NCBI RefSeq assembly: GCF_000091045.1
Contig: NC_006694.1
Span: 552,501 to 592,500, forward strand
Origin: Cryptococcus deneoformans JEC21
Lineage: Eukaryota > Basidiomycota > Tremellomycetes > Tremellales > Cryptococcaceae
Direction: 5' to 3'
Length of the DNA stretch: 40,000 nt
This document shows positions 11,257-21,188 of this stretch, piece after piece; the first letter of the stretch is position 1; each line of letters starts with the position of its first letter. The translations under genes and the position numbers were made by a program. Under the pieces are notes generated by a model. That model worked only from the letters and a program-made list of their open reading frames with translations. It did not search any database and was not told where the DNA came from.

Positions 11257-14200
11257 ATGTTGAACCCGTCAGTGGCTGCAACGTTTGCCGGGGGAAACAA
11301 CTACCACAGGGGTAACTCCGCTGCACCTCTCAACATGCTCTCCCATCCGCCCTCCAGACTTTCTCCGCCTCCAGGGGCGGATATATACGGCGTGACAGCA
11401 TCTTCATCAAGTCAACAACTGCCAGTGGCAGGTTCTTCCGCTACGTATCCCACACAGCTGCCTCAAACAGCCGCACCGCTCACGGATACGAAGAAGCAAG
11501 GCCAGAACCTTCCTAAACGAGGTTACCGGGCATGTGTGAGTATCCAAAAGGCCCAAATTCTTACAATCAAACTGACATGAGCCTATTGCTTGCTTCTGAT
11601 CAATCGGAATCACCTGAAATCGATAGACCAACTGTCGACTCAGAAAAGCTCGTTGCGACCGTGCGTGACCCTTTCTTCCCAAAGTTGAACGTGGCTGAGA
11701 CCAGGGTAGTTGGGGATGTAAACTCCCCGTCAGAACCTCCCTGCTCGCGTTGTCGAAGGGAGCAGCGTGACTGTGTGTTTCTTCCTAGCGTGCGTCAACA
11801 TATCACATCTTGCGACCTTTCGACTGACAGTGTGTTTGGTGCCGCCAGAAACGGCGTCGCAGAACATCTGTAGCTGACCCTGCTTTACGGGAAGAATCTT
11901 TGGATCTTCCACAGACTGAAATCTATCCTGTCCAAGCAGCAGCAAGGCCATCAAGTGCCAATGCACATTCAGGCGGGGCTCAAGGGGCTCCCAGCGTGTC
12001 TCAGTCTCTCAGTCAACAAGGTCCCCCTCTTGCCTCTGCCTCATCCGTCAATTCTTCTTTCCCCCAGCTTCCTAAGCCGGCGGCCAATAAGGATGATTCC
12101 TCCAGCAGGATGCCCTTCACTCAAACCGGAATCTGGAACGAGACAGTGCAACAACCCACCAGTACTGAAGATCAAGGTAAACAACAGGTGTTTCCTTCTT
12201 CTGCTACATATCCGACCATGCATTCCGTGGGCTCAACTCAACATCACACTGACACCACTACTCCAGGCTCATTGGGCGGATCATCTGCCGCTTCAACCAC
12301 CGCTTTGTCACCACAGTATCGCACCAAAAAACGGAAAACTGAGCCCAGCAATCGAAAGATTGTCAACGCCAACTTGAGCAACGAGATGGATGCTTTGGAG
12401 ATCCTGGCGAATGCTGCAACTGATGGGGATGATGAGGGAGAAGATGGTAAAAGGAAACAGCCACACGATCCGAAGAAGGTCACCTGGAATGTTGGAGAGC
12501 AATACAAAGCGCCTATGAGGGAGTTGAGCGATTTTCATTTGATAAAAGCTGGCATTTTAGACGAACATGGTCTTCATGCCATGGTAGACAACTTCTTTCG
12601 GTACTATCACCCAGCACTTGTACGTGACATATAATGGGTCTTCGTATCACCGCTGACTTTTTGGCAGCCTATCTTCCAAACAGCCCGTATCCCGAGGTGC
12701 AGGGAACAACTACTCGATCTCGCTCACAATGATAGTTTCCTTCTTACTTGTATAGTCGCTGTCGCGTCTAGACATCCGTCTGATAATCGATACAAAGATG
12801 TTCATGACAAAACATGGGCAGTGATTAGAGACGCCATGAGCGATTATTCTTTCACCGGTCTACCTGGATCGGTTGGTTTTGTAGAGGGAGTGCTTCTTCT
12901 TGCAGAACACCTCCCTAGAGAAAGGGGAACACCCCCACGAGGAACAAGTGTAGATATGCTTGCCGGACCTGGGACTGAGTCGGCTGGAGTGCATGGCACA
13001 GACAACAGGAGAAGCTGGTCTTTGATCGGCTTGGCCATTCGTGCGGCATATCTCCTGGGGTGTGAGTATGATTAATAGCATGACATGACCCGCGCTAACG
13101 TTTACGTCTAGTGGACCAAATTTCGTTGGAGATTGACGAATCCAGTCGTACTCCTGATGTAGAGCGAGCTAGAAGTGTTTGGACCTGGTGTTATTTATAT
13201 GATCGAACGATAGATAAGTATTACTTCACTTCATCAAATAACCTCTGGCTAACATTCTCGGCACGTCTTCGAACAGGTCTCGCTTTCTGGTCTAGAGGTC
13301 CTGCTCTGTGTTTTGTGGGCTATTCTCACATATCACAAACGGGAGAGGTAGCTGCCAGACTCAACTTCCCTCTGCAATTATCTCCTGGGGCAGAGCTAGA
13401 TGGGAGAGCTCATGATGACTCGGCATCGCTTATGCAATCCCTTGTGGAGCTCACTCAAGTGATGACCAACGCCCATGACATCCTGTATCCAAGCAAGCTT
13501 AGAACAGAAGTGTTGGTCAAACAGGGAGAGTACTTCTTGTTCTTGGACCATTTCAGGCGAGGTGCGTTCGGTCTATCGTTACTGGGGACTGTAAATATTA
13601 ATTTTCTTTTTCAGCTCTTGACAGCTACCGTACTATCTGGAAACCCAAACAATGGTCGAATCGTACTCTTGAAGAGTTAAGCTGGATGACATTTCATTAC
13701 GTTAGGTGAGTAAACCAAGTATAGTCTCGCGATACAATGATTCGGCTGTTGATGTTTATCGCAGATTGTACATTTCTTCATTTGGATATTCGGCACATAT
13801 AAAGAGAGCTCAATGGCGTGGAGATAAGGAGGCTTCGACCGGTCGAGATGGCTCTCGACAGGCAGTGCAGATATTTCCTCGAGGTATGTCTGACAGTCAA
13901 ACCTTACTCGGATCAAATGCTGATAAAGCTCTTAGGCTCTGCAACGTCCCCCGATGCTCTTTACATCTATGATTCCATTGCAGCTGCCAACGAGATTCTA
14001 CATATTTCTCTGCGTCTTGCGCAAATGGGTAGTCTCCGTTATCTTCCTTCCCGATATCTCATCAACATATCGTATGCCGCTGTCTTTGCGTTAAAGAGCA
14101 GTTACTCTGGCGCTGTAGAAGAAAAGGATATGCATAGGTAAGCCACATCGCAGACTTACTGAAGATCGCGCTAAAGCATCGCAGAATCAGAGAATTAGTC

Positions 14201-14720
14201 GACCATGTGTGTACGGGATTGGTGCTATCCTGTCCTGATAAGGACCATCCGGCCGTTCGTTACGGACAAATGTTGAGAATGCTGGCTAAACGACTGGAAG
14301 AGCTCCATGATGCGAGTGTAAGTCACAATTAGTGCCTCTTTAGACCTGTGTATTCACGTCCTTTTGTAGGCGGTTCCGTCTCGTTATCCCTCGCCTGAGC
14401 CCGTCGAAACGACTTCCAACTCAAATGCATCCCCCCAAGCAAGCCAAGACCAACCATCTGTTTTCCCTTGGCCAGCACCTCCCAACGCTTCGACCGAGCA
14501 TAGCGCCCCTACTCCAGCTTTTCAACTTCCCCCCTTCCCCGACATGTCTTTTCTTACGAACAGCCAAGTTAATCCCGATTACCTGGGCGAAAATAATACG
14601 TCGAATTCAGAGAAACAAGCAGCAATGTTTGACTATGAGGACACCAAATTTGATTTCGATCTAAAGGGTTTCTGGGATGACTTCTCGCTAGGCGAAGGAA
14701 GCGGTTTTCCGTTTAGATGA
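11257..14720 (+). CDS. Zn2Cys6 fungal transcription factor
   Basis: Probable cluster regulator. Exons 11257-11535, 11627-11660, 11710-11789, 11849-12619, 12668-13061, 13112-13213, 13265-13561, 13615-13705, 13765-13883, 13936-14137, 14185-14317, 14370-14720 give 950 residues in frame. The binuclear zinc cluster is Cys93-X2-Cys96-X6-Cys103-X12-Cys116-X2-Cys119-X6-Cys126, followed by a basic KRRRR stretch, then a Ser/Gln-rich linker, and from about residue 390 the fungal-specific transcription factor homology region (FFRYYHPALPIFQT, VASRHP, WSLIGLAIRAAYLLGL, FWSRGPALCF). The C-terminus is acidic and aromatic (FDYEDTKFDFDLKGFWDDF), resembling an activation domain. The junction at 13213/13265 uses a proposed AT-AC intron; without splicing, 17 extra residues interrupt the DRTI...LRTG motif. 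It lies between the aldolase and dehydratase genes. The start is uncertain (11083 is an alternative). Confidence 0.9.
11627..11660 (+). other. 34-nt exon carrying the first half of the zinc cluster
   Basis: This tiny exon encodes TNCRLRKARCD plus one base, that is Cys96 and Cys103 of the Zn2Cys6 cluster. It is flanked by a 91-nt intron (11536-11626) and a 49-nt intron (11661-11709). Cys93 is the last codon of exon 1, and Cys116/119/126 lie in exon 3, so the domain is split over three exons. Confidence 0.85.
13214..13264 (+). other. Putative AT-AC spliceosomal intron
   Basis: A 51-nt segment begins ATAAGT and ends CAC, with a CTAAC branch-site sequence 12 nt from its end. Removing it gives DRTIGLRTGLAFWSRGPALCF, which fits the DR-x3-LRxG-xAFWSRGP pattern of this transcription factor family. 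No GT-AG pair here restores the frame: the only nearby GT (13218) leads to a stop. U2-type introns with ATAAGT...AC ends are known but rare. The segment is free of stops, so retention would add 17 residues instead of truncating. Confidence 0.6.
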
Positions 14721-15365
14721 TCACCTAACTGACAGGCTGTTGACTCGAGTGTAACCCAGTTAATGCCTTTTTGACTTTGTAAATATAGAATGACGTCTTG
14801 CATGTACATATCTATGCCATCTCTTCTCGTACCCACTTATCTGGTCTTATCACAAATGCCTGGCTGAAAGACGAACAACTATCAGATGACCTTTCAGTAC
14901 TTCTTGTATGTACTGACGACAACATGTTTAGATACGAATGCGTCAGAATGAGGGTCCCTTCCTTTCGTAGATTTGGCGATATATCAAGCTACCGTTGTCG
15001 ACCTGCATTCTTCCACTAGATAAAAATGGTGCGTAGTCAGAGGATGCTCAGAGCTGAAATTCGGTAGTTAGATTTTTCATGACATTTGCTGTCCGATAGT
15101 GGTGGTTTGTATGTTGCCTGACCGCCCATGCCGCGAAAACCTACATTTCAAGCTATCCATTACGTTAGCTTAAAACTGAATAATCGAGGCTGTTAGGCAA
15201 CACTATGCTTTATAGTAATTATACTTGACCTCTGCCTTTTTCCCCAGTGAAGGAAGTAAGAATTATCAGATACATGGCATAACTACAATGACGCCTCTCG
15301 TGTTCAAAAGGATTTTATAGTTTACCTTACGGCCTCAAATAGTCTATGATCAATCAATCAATCTC
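14721..15365. other. Convergent intergenic region after regulator and dehydratase
   Basis: Tail-to-tail region holding the 3' ends of the regulator (+) and the dehydratase (-) transcripts. Some open frame around 14800-15019 on the plus strand has no domain or splice support. I see no other element. Confidence 0.4.
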
Positions 15366-16987
15366 TTACCACTCTCGCATCGCACCATCTTCTCCTCGGA
15401 AAAGAGGATTAATCCACGGTTCGAGCTCAGCCGCTTCAGCTGCCTCCTTCCTAATCATATCTTCGTTGAGTTCAATGCCCAAACCAGGAGCAGTAAGCAG
15501 CCCGATAGAACCATTCTCGATGTCGAAGACTTCAGGGTTGAGCATGTAGGACAAGAGGTCCTTGCCCACGTTGTAGTGCATCTTCAAGCTCATTTCGCAA
15601 ATGACGAAGTTAGGCGTTGAGAAACCGACATGAAGAGAGGCGGCGAAGGCCAAGGGACCGAGAGGACAATGAGGAGCAAGACCAACATCGTATGCTCTAA
15701 TACACATTCAATTTTCCGTCTCAACCAGGAAAGACGGGCACAACTCACTCGGCCATGATAGCAATCTTTTTTGTTTCAGAAATACCACCAGCATGAGCAA
15801 TGTCGGGCTGGATGAGGTCGATACAGCCAGATTCAAGGTATGGTCGGACATCAAGACGAGTAAAAAGTCGCTCTCCGAGCTAAACGACAAGAGTTAGTCC
15901 AATTACGATGACGTACGCGTGCCAGGCTGCTTACAGCAATGGGAATGTTAGTCTTGTTGTACAAGTCTTTAAGCTCGTTGACATGCCCTGGCAAAAGAGG
16001 CTCTTCAATGAAGAAAGGTCTGTGGGGCTCGAGGCCAGCAGCAAGCTGCTTTGCCATGCCTTTATGGACTCGACCATGGAAATCACTACATCCAATCAGT
16101 TCCCATTACTCACGAAGATAGACAGACACACTTACAGTCCAGCGTCAATACCAACTGCCTTCACTTCTGCCAGTCTCTTTACAGTATCATCGAGAGCATG
16201 GGGGGAATCGAGCCAGCCAATTGATTCGGTTGCTGTATGGTTATCAGCATCCGTAATCGGATATGTTTGCATGAGAACTCACCATTCATCTTGACAAAGC
16301 GGAACCCCTGTTCTTTCCTGGCCTTGGCCTGTTCTGCAACATCAGAGGGTCGGTCACCACCACTGCGAGTGACTTATTAGCCCAATCATTGTCAAGATTT
16401 TGAAGGACTTACACCCAGCCGTAAACATCACATCTCTCTCGAACCTTGCCGCCGAGCAGTTCCCAGACGGGGACGCCGAGGACCTTGCCCTTGATATCCC
16501 AAAGAGCGATATCCACACCACTCATGGCAGACATAAGGACTTCGCCACCTCGGTAGAATCGATGTCGGTAAAGGTAGGTGTAAATTTCCTCAATGTTCAT
16601 AGCATCCCAGCCGATTAATCTGCACATGGTAAGCACGTATGTTTGTGAAGAACAACAATAGGCTCACCTTCTGGCAATGTCTTTCATACTACCTTGTACG
16701 GCTTCAGTGTGACCTTCCAGAGTTCCTTCACCCCATCCAACGACACCTCCTTCCGTTTCAATTCGGACAAAGAGCCACCTCGGACGCACGTAGAAGGTTT
16801 CGATCTTCTTGATCTTAGTGGAGCCAGCTTGGCCAGCACTAGGATGAGGCTGTACTGCGAGTGAGCACTGGAGGCCCTTGTTATATTTCAAGGCCAGGTC
16901 GGAAGGAGGAAGGTAGACTGCCTCCCGGTCGGCTTTCACGGATGAATCGGTGGTGACATTCACTGGCTGAGGGGGGTTGGCAGACAT
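15366..16987 (-). CDS. D-galactonate dehydratase (DgoD-type, enolase superfamily)
   Basis: Converts D-galactonate to 2-keto-3-deoxy-D-galactonate (family knowledge). Exons 16987-16668, 16619-16413, 16362-16283, 16232-16136, 16085-15935, 15879-15749, 15696-15366 give 438 residues. It matches E. coli DgoD over its full length with a constant offset of 53: Mg ligands Asp236, Glu262, Glu288 (DgoD Asp183, Glu209, Glu235), catalytic His238 in DFHGRVH (His185) and His338 in LAPHCPLGP (His285). Other shared blocks are FYRGGEVLMSAMSGVDIALWDIKGKVLG and the terminal NPLFRGEDGAMREW. The additional N-terminus of about 55 residues lacks a clear targeting motif. Its near-perfect retention of DgoD catalytic residues makes galactonate the best substrate guess; related acid sugars remain possible. 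Divergent from the transporter, with a TTCGGACCGAA site 136 bp upstream of its start. Confidence 0.93.
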
Positions 16988-17122
16988 TATGGCTAGATGA
17001 TTCGACAGGTCTTTGCGGGTAAAAAGTAGACAGTAATGGGATTAGACTTGCGTTTTGATAGTGACGTTCTTTATAAAGGTCGGCTAGACACTCGGACTTG
17101 GAGCGCGGTCGTCGAGCAGAAA

Positions 17123-17133
17123 TTCGGACCGAA
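17123..17133. promoter_or_regulatory. Candidate Zn2Cys6 binding site TTCGGACCGAA
   Basis: Perfect inverted repeat of TTCGG around a single A, located 136 bp upstream of the dehydratase ATG. It matches the site at 11022-11031 except at the central base and the last position. A likely target of the cluster regulator, by inference. Confidence 0.4.
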
Positions 17134-18521
17134 GTTACCGACGGCAATTGATGGGCCACCGTCTTTCTTGCATTGGGGGGCGAATCAAGGTTGACAGAGG
17201 TCTAACGAGGTAACGGTTGGTAGGTGATGTACTCTTCCCATCTCTGAGATGGATTGTGCCCAGCAAGGTATATAGGAAGGCAATTTCTGCACGAGTATGC
17301 TCTGCTGCAAACTACAATAGCCTACTAACTCACAAGGAACAATTCTCTTCTTCAACCGCCGACCTATTTTCCAACACCGCCGAGTACCGAGATACTACTG
17401 ACCGCGCCTCCGTCTTCAACGATTGCTTCCGTTCCAAGTCAATGACGGACTGCGCCGTCACAGAAAGCGAGCGGGATCATTCACGGATATCGCATATTTG
17501 CATACAATCTGATTTTGGAAGAAATCGGGTTGCTGCTAACGGACACCATTCCTATAGTGCATCTCTTCTTAATATGGGACACGCTCATGCACAAATAAGG
17601 GGATCTATATTGCTCTCTCTGTTGGGGCTGAAGAATTGAATACAATCATCACGCGCTCAAATCTACATTAACAGCCCGTCTGGCCTTGCGTGAGAGGAAG
17701 ACGGAGCTCGAGGACTCGGCTGTCTGTCGGTTCTCGCCGATTTTACGGTCCATTCCGTCCTCATTATTCCAAATCCATCATCATGACTTAAGATTTGCCG
17801 ATTAGATAGGTCTTCTGCGGAACAAGGAGAGTAGTGAGTAACAAGCAACAAAACCTTATTCCCATCCGTTTGGCTTGGCTTCATTCCTATGTTCAAGCGT
17901 GTGGCCTACGTATCAGAAGATTTTTTTCTTTCCTTATAACCTTTGAATGGTGAATTCCCGAAGGTCTGCAGCAGCTGACAGCAGCTGAGCACTCAAAATT
18001 AAGGCAACAGTAATAAAGACAAGTAGCAGGGAAACGGAAGACGTCTTGTATATGTAAGACAACAACAAGTGAGCTGATGCCGACAAATGCCATTAAATAC
18101 CGAAACCTTCCGCAAAGTACCGGCACTGGGCAGCCCATTCATGTAAGTGATTTTTGGCCGAATATTGCTGCTCTCCACATACTAATTTTTTTCTGGTCCA
18201 TTTTTTCCTTACTTGTTTCAAGGCATTATGCCCAATCAATCTTCGCTCCCCTGAATCGTTGATGCTCAAACACAACACATTTATCACCCGAAGCATTCCG
18301 ATTTTGAATCCGAAGAACGGAATTCCTTTATTGTCCCTTTCATCCGGCTGGGCAACCCTTGTTTATCTGCTGCCACCAAACCAGTGGCCCCGCAGGGCCC
18401 AACACCGATGCGGGGAAGCTAGGAATCAAGTATGGGCCTCCAGGTACCCGGTACCAAGACAGAGAGAGGCAAAGGAAAGAAGGTTGTTGTCGGCTGCTTC
18501 GACTACGCCCTGGAGCTTACA

Positions 18522-18528
18522 TATATAA
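18522..18528 (+). promoter_or_regulatory. TATA-like box of the transporter gene
   Basis: TATATAA about 95 bp upstream of the transporter ATG at 18622. A second ATATATAAC stretch lies at 18603-18611, very close to the start. Placement suggests a regulated TATA promoter; unproven. Confidence 0.35.
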
Positions 18529-18621
18529 TGCCTCCATGAGCTCTTCAAATCCCCATTCTGCTTGATTCCCCAACCAGAAATACCCGTCCCACATCCTTTT
18601 ACCATATATAACAGCAACACT

Positions 18622-20394
18622 ATGTCGCTTGAGGAGAAGTTGAGTCAAGAACACCTTGATCGGGTAATTAGCGAGAAGGACAAACTCGATGATGGCGTCG
18701 ACCGTCACCTTGCCGTCAAAATCCCGGAATCCTTGGTTGGACTCAGCCCTGAAGAGGTCAACGCTATTGATAGGAAGGCAACATTGAAGTTGGATTTGCT
18801 CTTAATGCCAGTATTGATGGCCCTTTACATTCTGTAGGTTGGGTTATGGGCGTGCATTGACCAGGAACTGACTCTCGAGTTCTACACTAGCAACTATCTT
18901 GATCGACAGAATATTTCTTCAGCCAAGATCGCCGGGATCATGGACGACCTTGGACTTACAACAACTCAGTACAATACATGCGTCGCCGTGTTGTTCGCTG
19001 GATATGTTAGTCTTCAGATCTTTAGTAACATCTTCGCTTCAAAAATCAACTACCCAGGTGTCTGTAAGTCTATAACCTCTCTTTGGGTTCACAAGCAATG
19101 ACTAACGTTTTTGTCCAGACATTTGTGTTATGTGTGCTATTTGGGGTGTCATCTCTGGTTGCACTGGTGCCGTCCAGTCCTATGCCGGTCTTGCTGTATG
19201 CCGTGTAGTACTTGGGTTCGCGGAGAGTGCATTCTTCCCCGGTGCTGTGTACCTCAACTCCTGCTTCTACACCAAGAAGCAAATGGCCCTTAGAACAGCC
19301 ATTCTGTACTCGGGATCCCAGATCGGAAACGCTTTCGGTGGTCTTTTTGCTTTGGCCATCCTCAATCTTGACGGTGCCCATGGTCTTGAAGGTTGGAGGT
19401 GGCTCTTCATCGTAGAAGGTAAGCAGGTAATGGCAGTATCCATCGAGCGTAACTGGTCGCTGATAGGAAACAGGCGTCTTGACTGTTGGTCTTGCCATCA
19501 TTTTCGCAACGTTCATCCCCAACAAGCCCGGAACCATGAAATGGCTTTCACAGCAAGAAAGAGACCGCCTCACCTATCGATTGGAAGTTGATAGATCATC
19601 CAAGGATGCGACAGATGAAGTCACTGTTTGGACTGCTTTCAAAATGGCCTCATGCGATCCTAAGACTTGGCTCCTTTGTGCAGTTCTTTACTGCAATTAC
19701 ATCGCGGCTTCGGTCACCAACTTCTTCCCTGTTGTCGGTAAGTGGATTTCTGTTGATGAATTTTGTTTCTAAAGCTAACAATTGTTGACAGTTTCTGGCC
19801 TTGGTTTCAACCGAACTGTGACCCTCGCCATCACTTGCCCTCCTTACGTCCTCTGTTGCTTTTCCATCTTGATAATTGGCTGGCATTCCGATAAGAAAAA
19901 TGAACGAACACTTCATATCATTTGTCCTTTCTTTATCACCATTATCGCCAATATCCTGGCTATATCGACTACAAAGATTGCGCCACGATATGTTGCTATG
20001 TGTCTTCTTCCTTCCTCATTTTATGGTGCAACCTGCTGTGTGCTTTCCTGGATCAGTTCGTCCATCACAGGTCCTGCGGTCAAGCGTGCTATCGCTATTG
20101 CCATGTAGGTTAAAGTTCAAAGTCCCACATAAGATCTCGCTGAATAAATGCCACAGTATCAACGCCGTTTGTAACACCCCCAACATTTGGACATCATATC
20201 TCTATTACGACGCTCCCCGTTACGTTGCGGCATTCGGAGTGGATTTGGCCGCCAGTGTTTTGACTATTGCTTTCGCAGCGTTAACTTACCTTTATCTCCG
20301 TCGCCAGAATAGCAAGATTGAGCGCGGGGAACCTTTGCCTGTCTCGGGTCCCTCTGTCGTACAACTTGAGGCTGGCTTTAGATATCAGTTGTAA
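18622..20394 (+). CDS. MFS transporter, anion:cation symporter (Dal5/DgoT-like) family
   Basis: Twelve-helix major facilitator permease of the ACS family, which includes yeast allantoate (Dal5) and nicotinate (Tna1) permeases and bacterial galactonate (DgoT) and hexuronate (ExuT) transporters. Exons 18622-18833, 18891-19063, 19119-19418, 19474-19737, 19792-20104, 20157-20394 give 499 residues. Features: cytosolic N-terminus, then ILNYLDRQNISSAKIAG (the ACS signature after helix 1), CRVVLGFAESAFFPGAVYL in helix 4, the central loop with PNKPGTMKWLSQQERD and the GWHSDKKNER loop after helix 8. Divergent from the galactonate dehydratase, so import of galactonate or a related acid is the likely job (inference from context). 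The start at 18622 was preferred over an in-frame Met at 18562 because the added residues are not conserved-looking. Confidence 0.9.
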
Positions 20395-21188
20395 GAAGCT
20401 GAGACTTTGTGAAAGACAGCCTATTTTAGCAGTCCGGGTTTAACACTACAGCTATATATCATAATAATTGGGTGCTCAGTTGGGTTCAGGAATATTTTGG
20501 TTTCAAATACTGAAGGCTTGTAATGTTAAGAATGGTAGTTATCATTGAAAAATATGCACTCCGTGTATGTTTGAACAAAAGCCCTTCATCTTGAGGTTAG
20601 TGTTAAGAACAGCAGGAGACGGAGGCAGTCCACCGCTGGCTGTTGTAGATTGATACATCTGCACCATGACGCACATAAAGCACATCAGCTATCAAAAAGG
20701 AGCACCAAACACACTTTCGGAACTTCGTGGTTTTTTGCACCCTGTTCCTGGACAACAACCGATCCAAATTTTAGCGTGTTTGACTAGTTTGTCAGTAGTC
20801 CAACGAAGCAGACCCAAACAAGTTACTACTCGATTATTTAGACCCTTGACCTTATATTATATGTATATGTTTGCTATTATTGTGTGTATGCTTCACTAGT
20901 ACTACTATTGCACAAGCTCGTACAGTCGTCGTACGCCCGAAGTTTTATTTCTCCGTAGAGTGATGTACGCGACGTGAGGAGTAAGTAGTCTGTTAGCTTG
21001 ATGGCGATAATGGGGAAGGGTACTTTATTGACGCGATGTATTATTTTTTGACCATGGCTTGTCTACTTGATGCTATCTATACAACTTGAAGTTGTCATTC
21101 GCTTGGTACTTCTTCTTGCCATTCCTCCTCCTTTTCGATCCTCACTCGAGCGGTTTTACGCGCCGACCAACTGTCATCGAACTTAACG
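20395..21188. promoter_or_regulatory. Transporter 3' flank and glycosidase promoter
   Basis: 794-bp tandem intergenic region. The left part holds the transporter 3' end; the right part, with CTT-rich sequence near 21105-21130, precedes the glycosidase ATG. No exact copy of the TTCGGWCCGA site was noticed here. Confidence 0.35.

Larger units (their letters stand above)
16988..18621. promoter_or_regulatory. Divergent promoter between dehydratase and transporter
   Basis: A long 1.6-kb head-to-head region. It contains the inverted CGG site at 17123-17133 and a CCGATGCGG everted pair at 18405-18413, plus a TATA-like box near the transporter. A 140-codon plus-strand open frame (17217-17639) lies here, but nothing in it resembles a known protein and I do not call it. 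Confidence 0.4.

Noticed and set aside
13219..13277. GT-AG intron starting near 13218 and ending at ACAG before 13277 in the Zn2Cys6 gene
   Set aside because: It leads to a stop codon within a few residues and removes the conserved LRTG segment.
17217..17639. 140-codon plus-strand open frame in the dehydratase-transporter promoter region
   Set aside because: No domain, no helix or hydrophobic pattern of note, no splice support, and it lies within a divergent promoter region.
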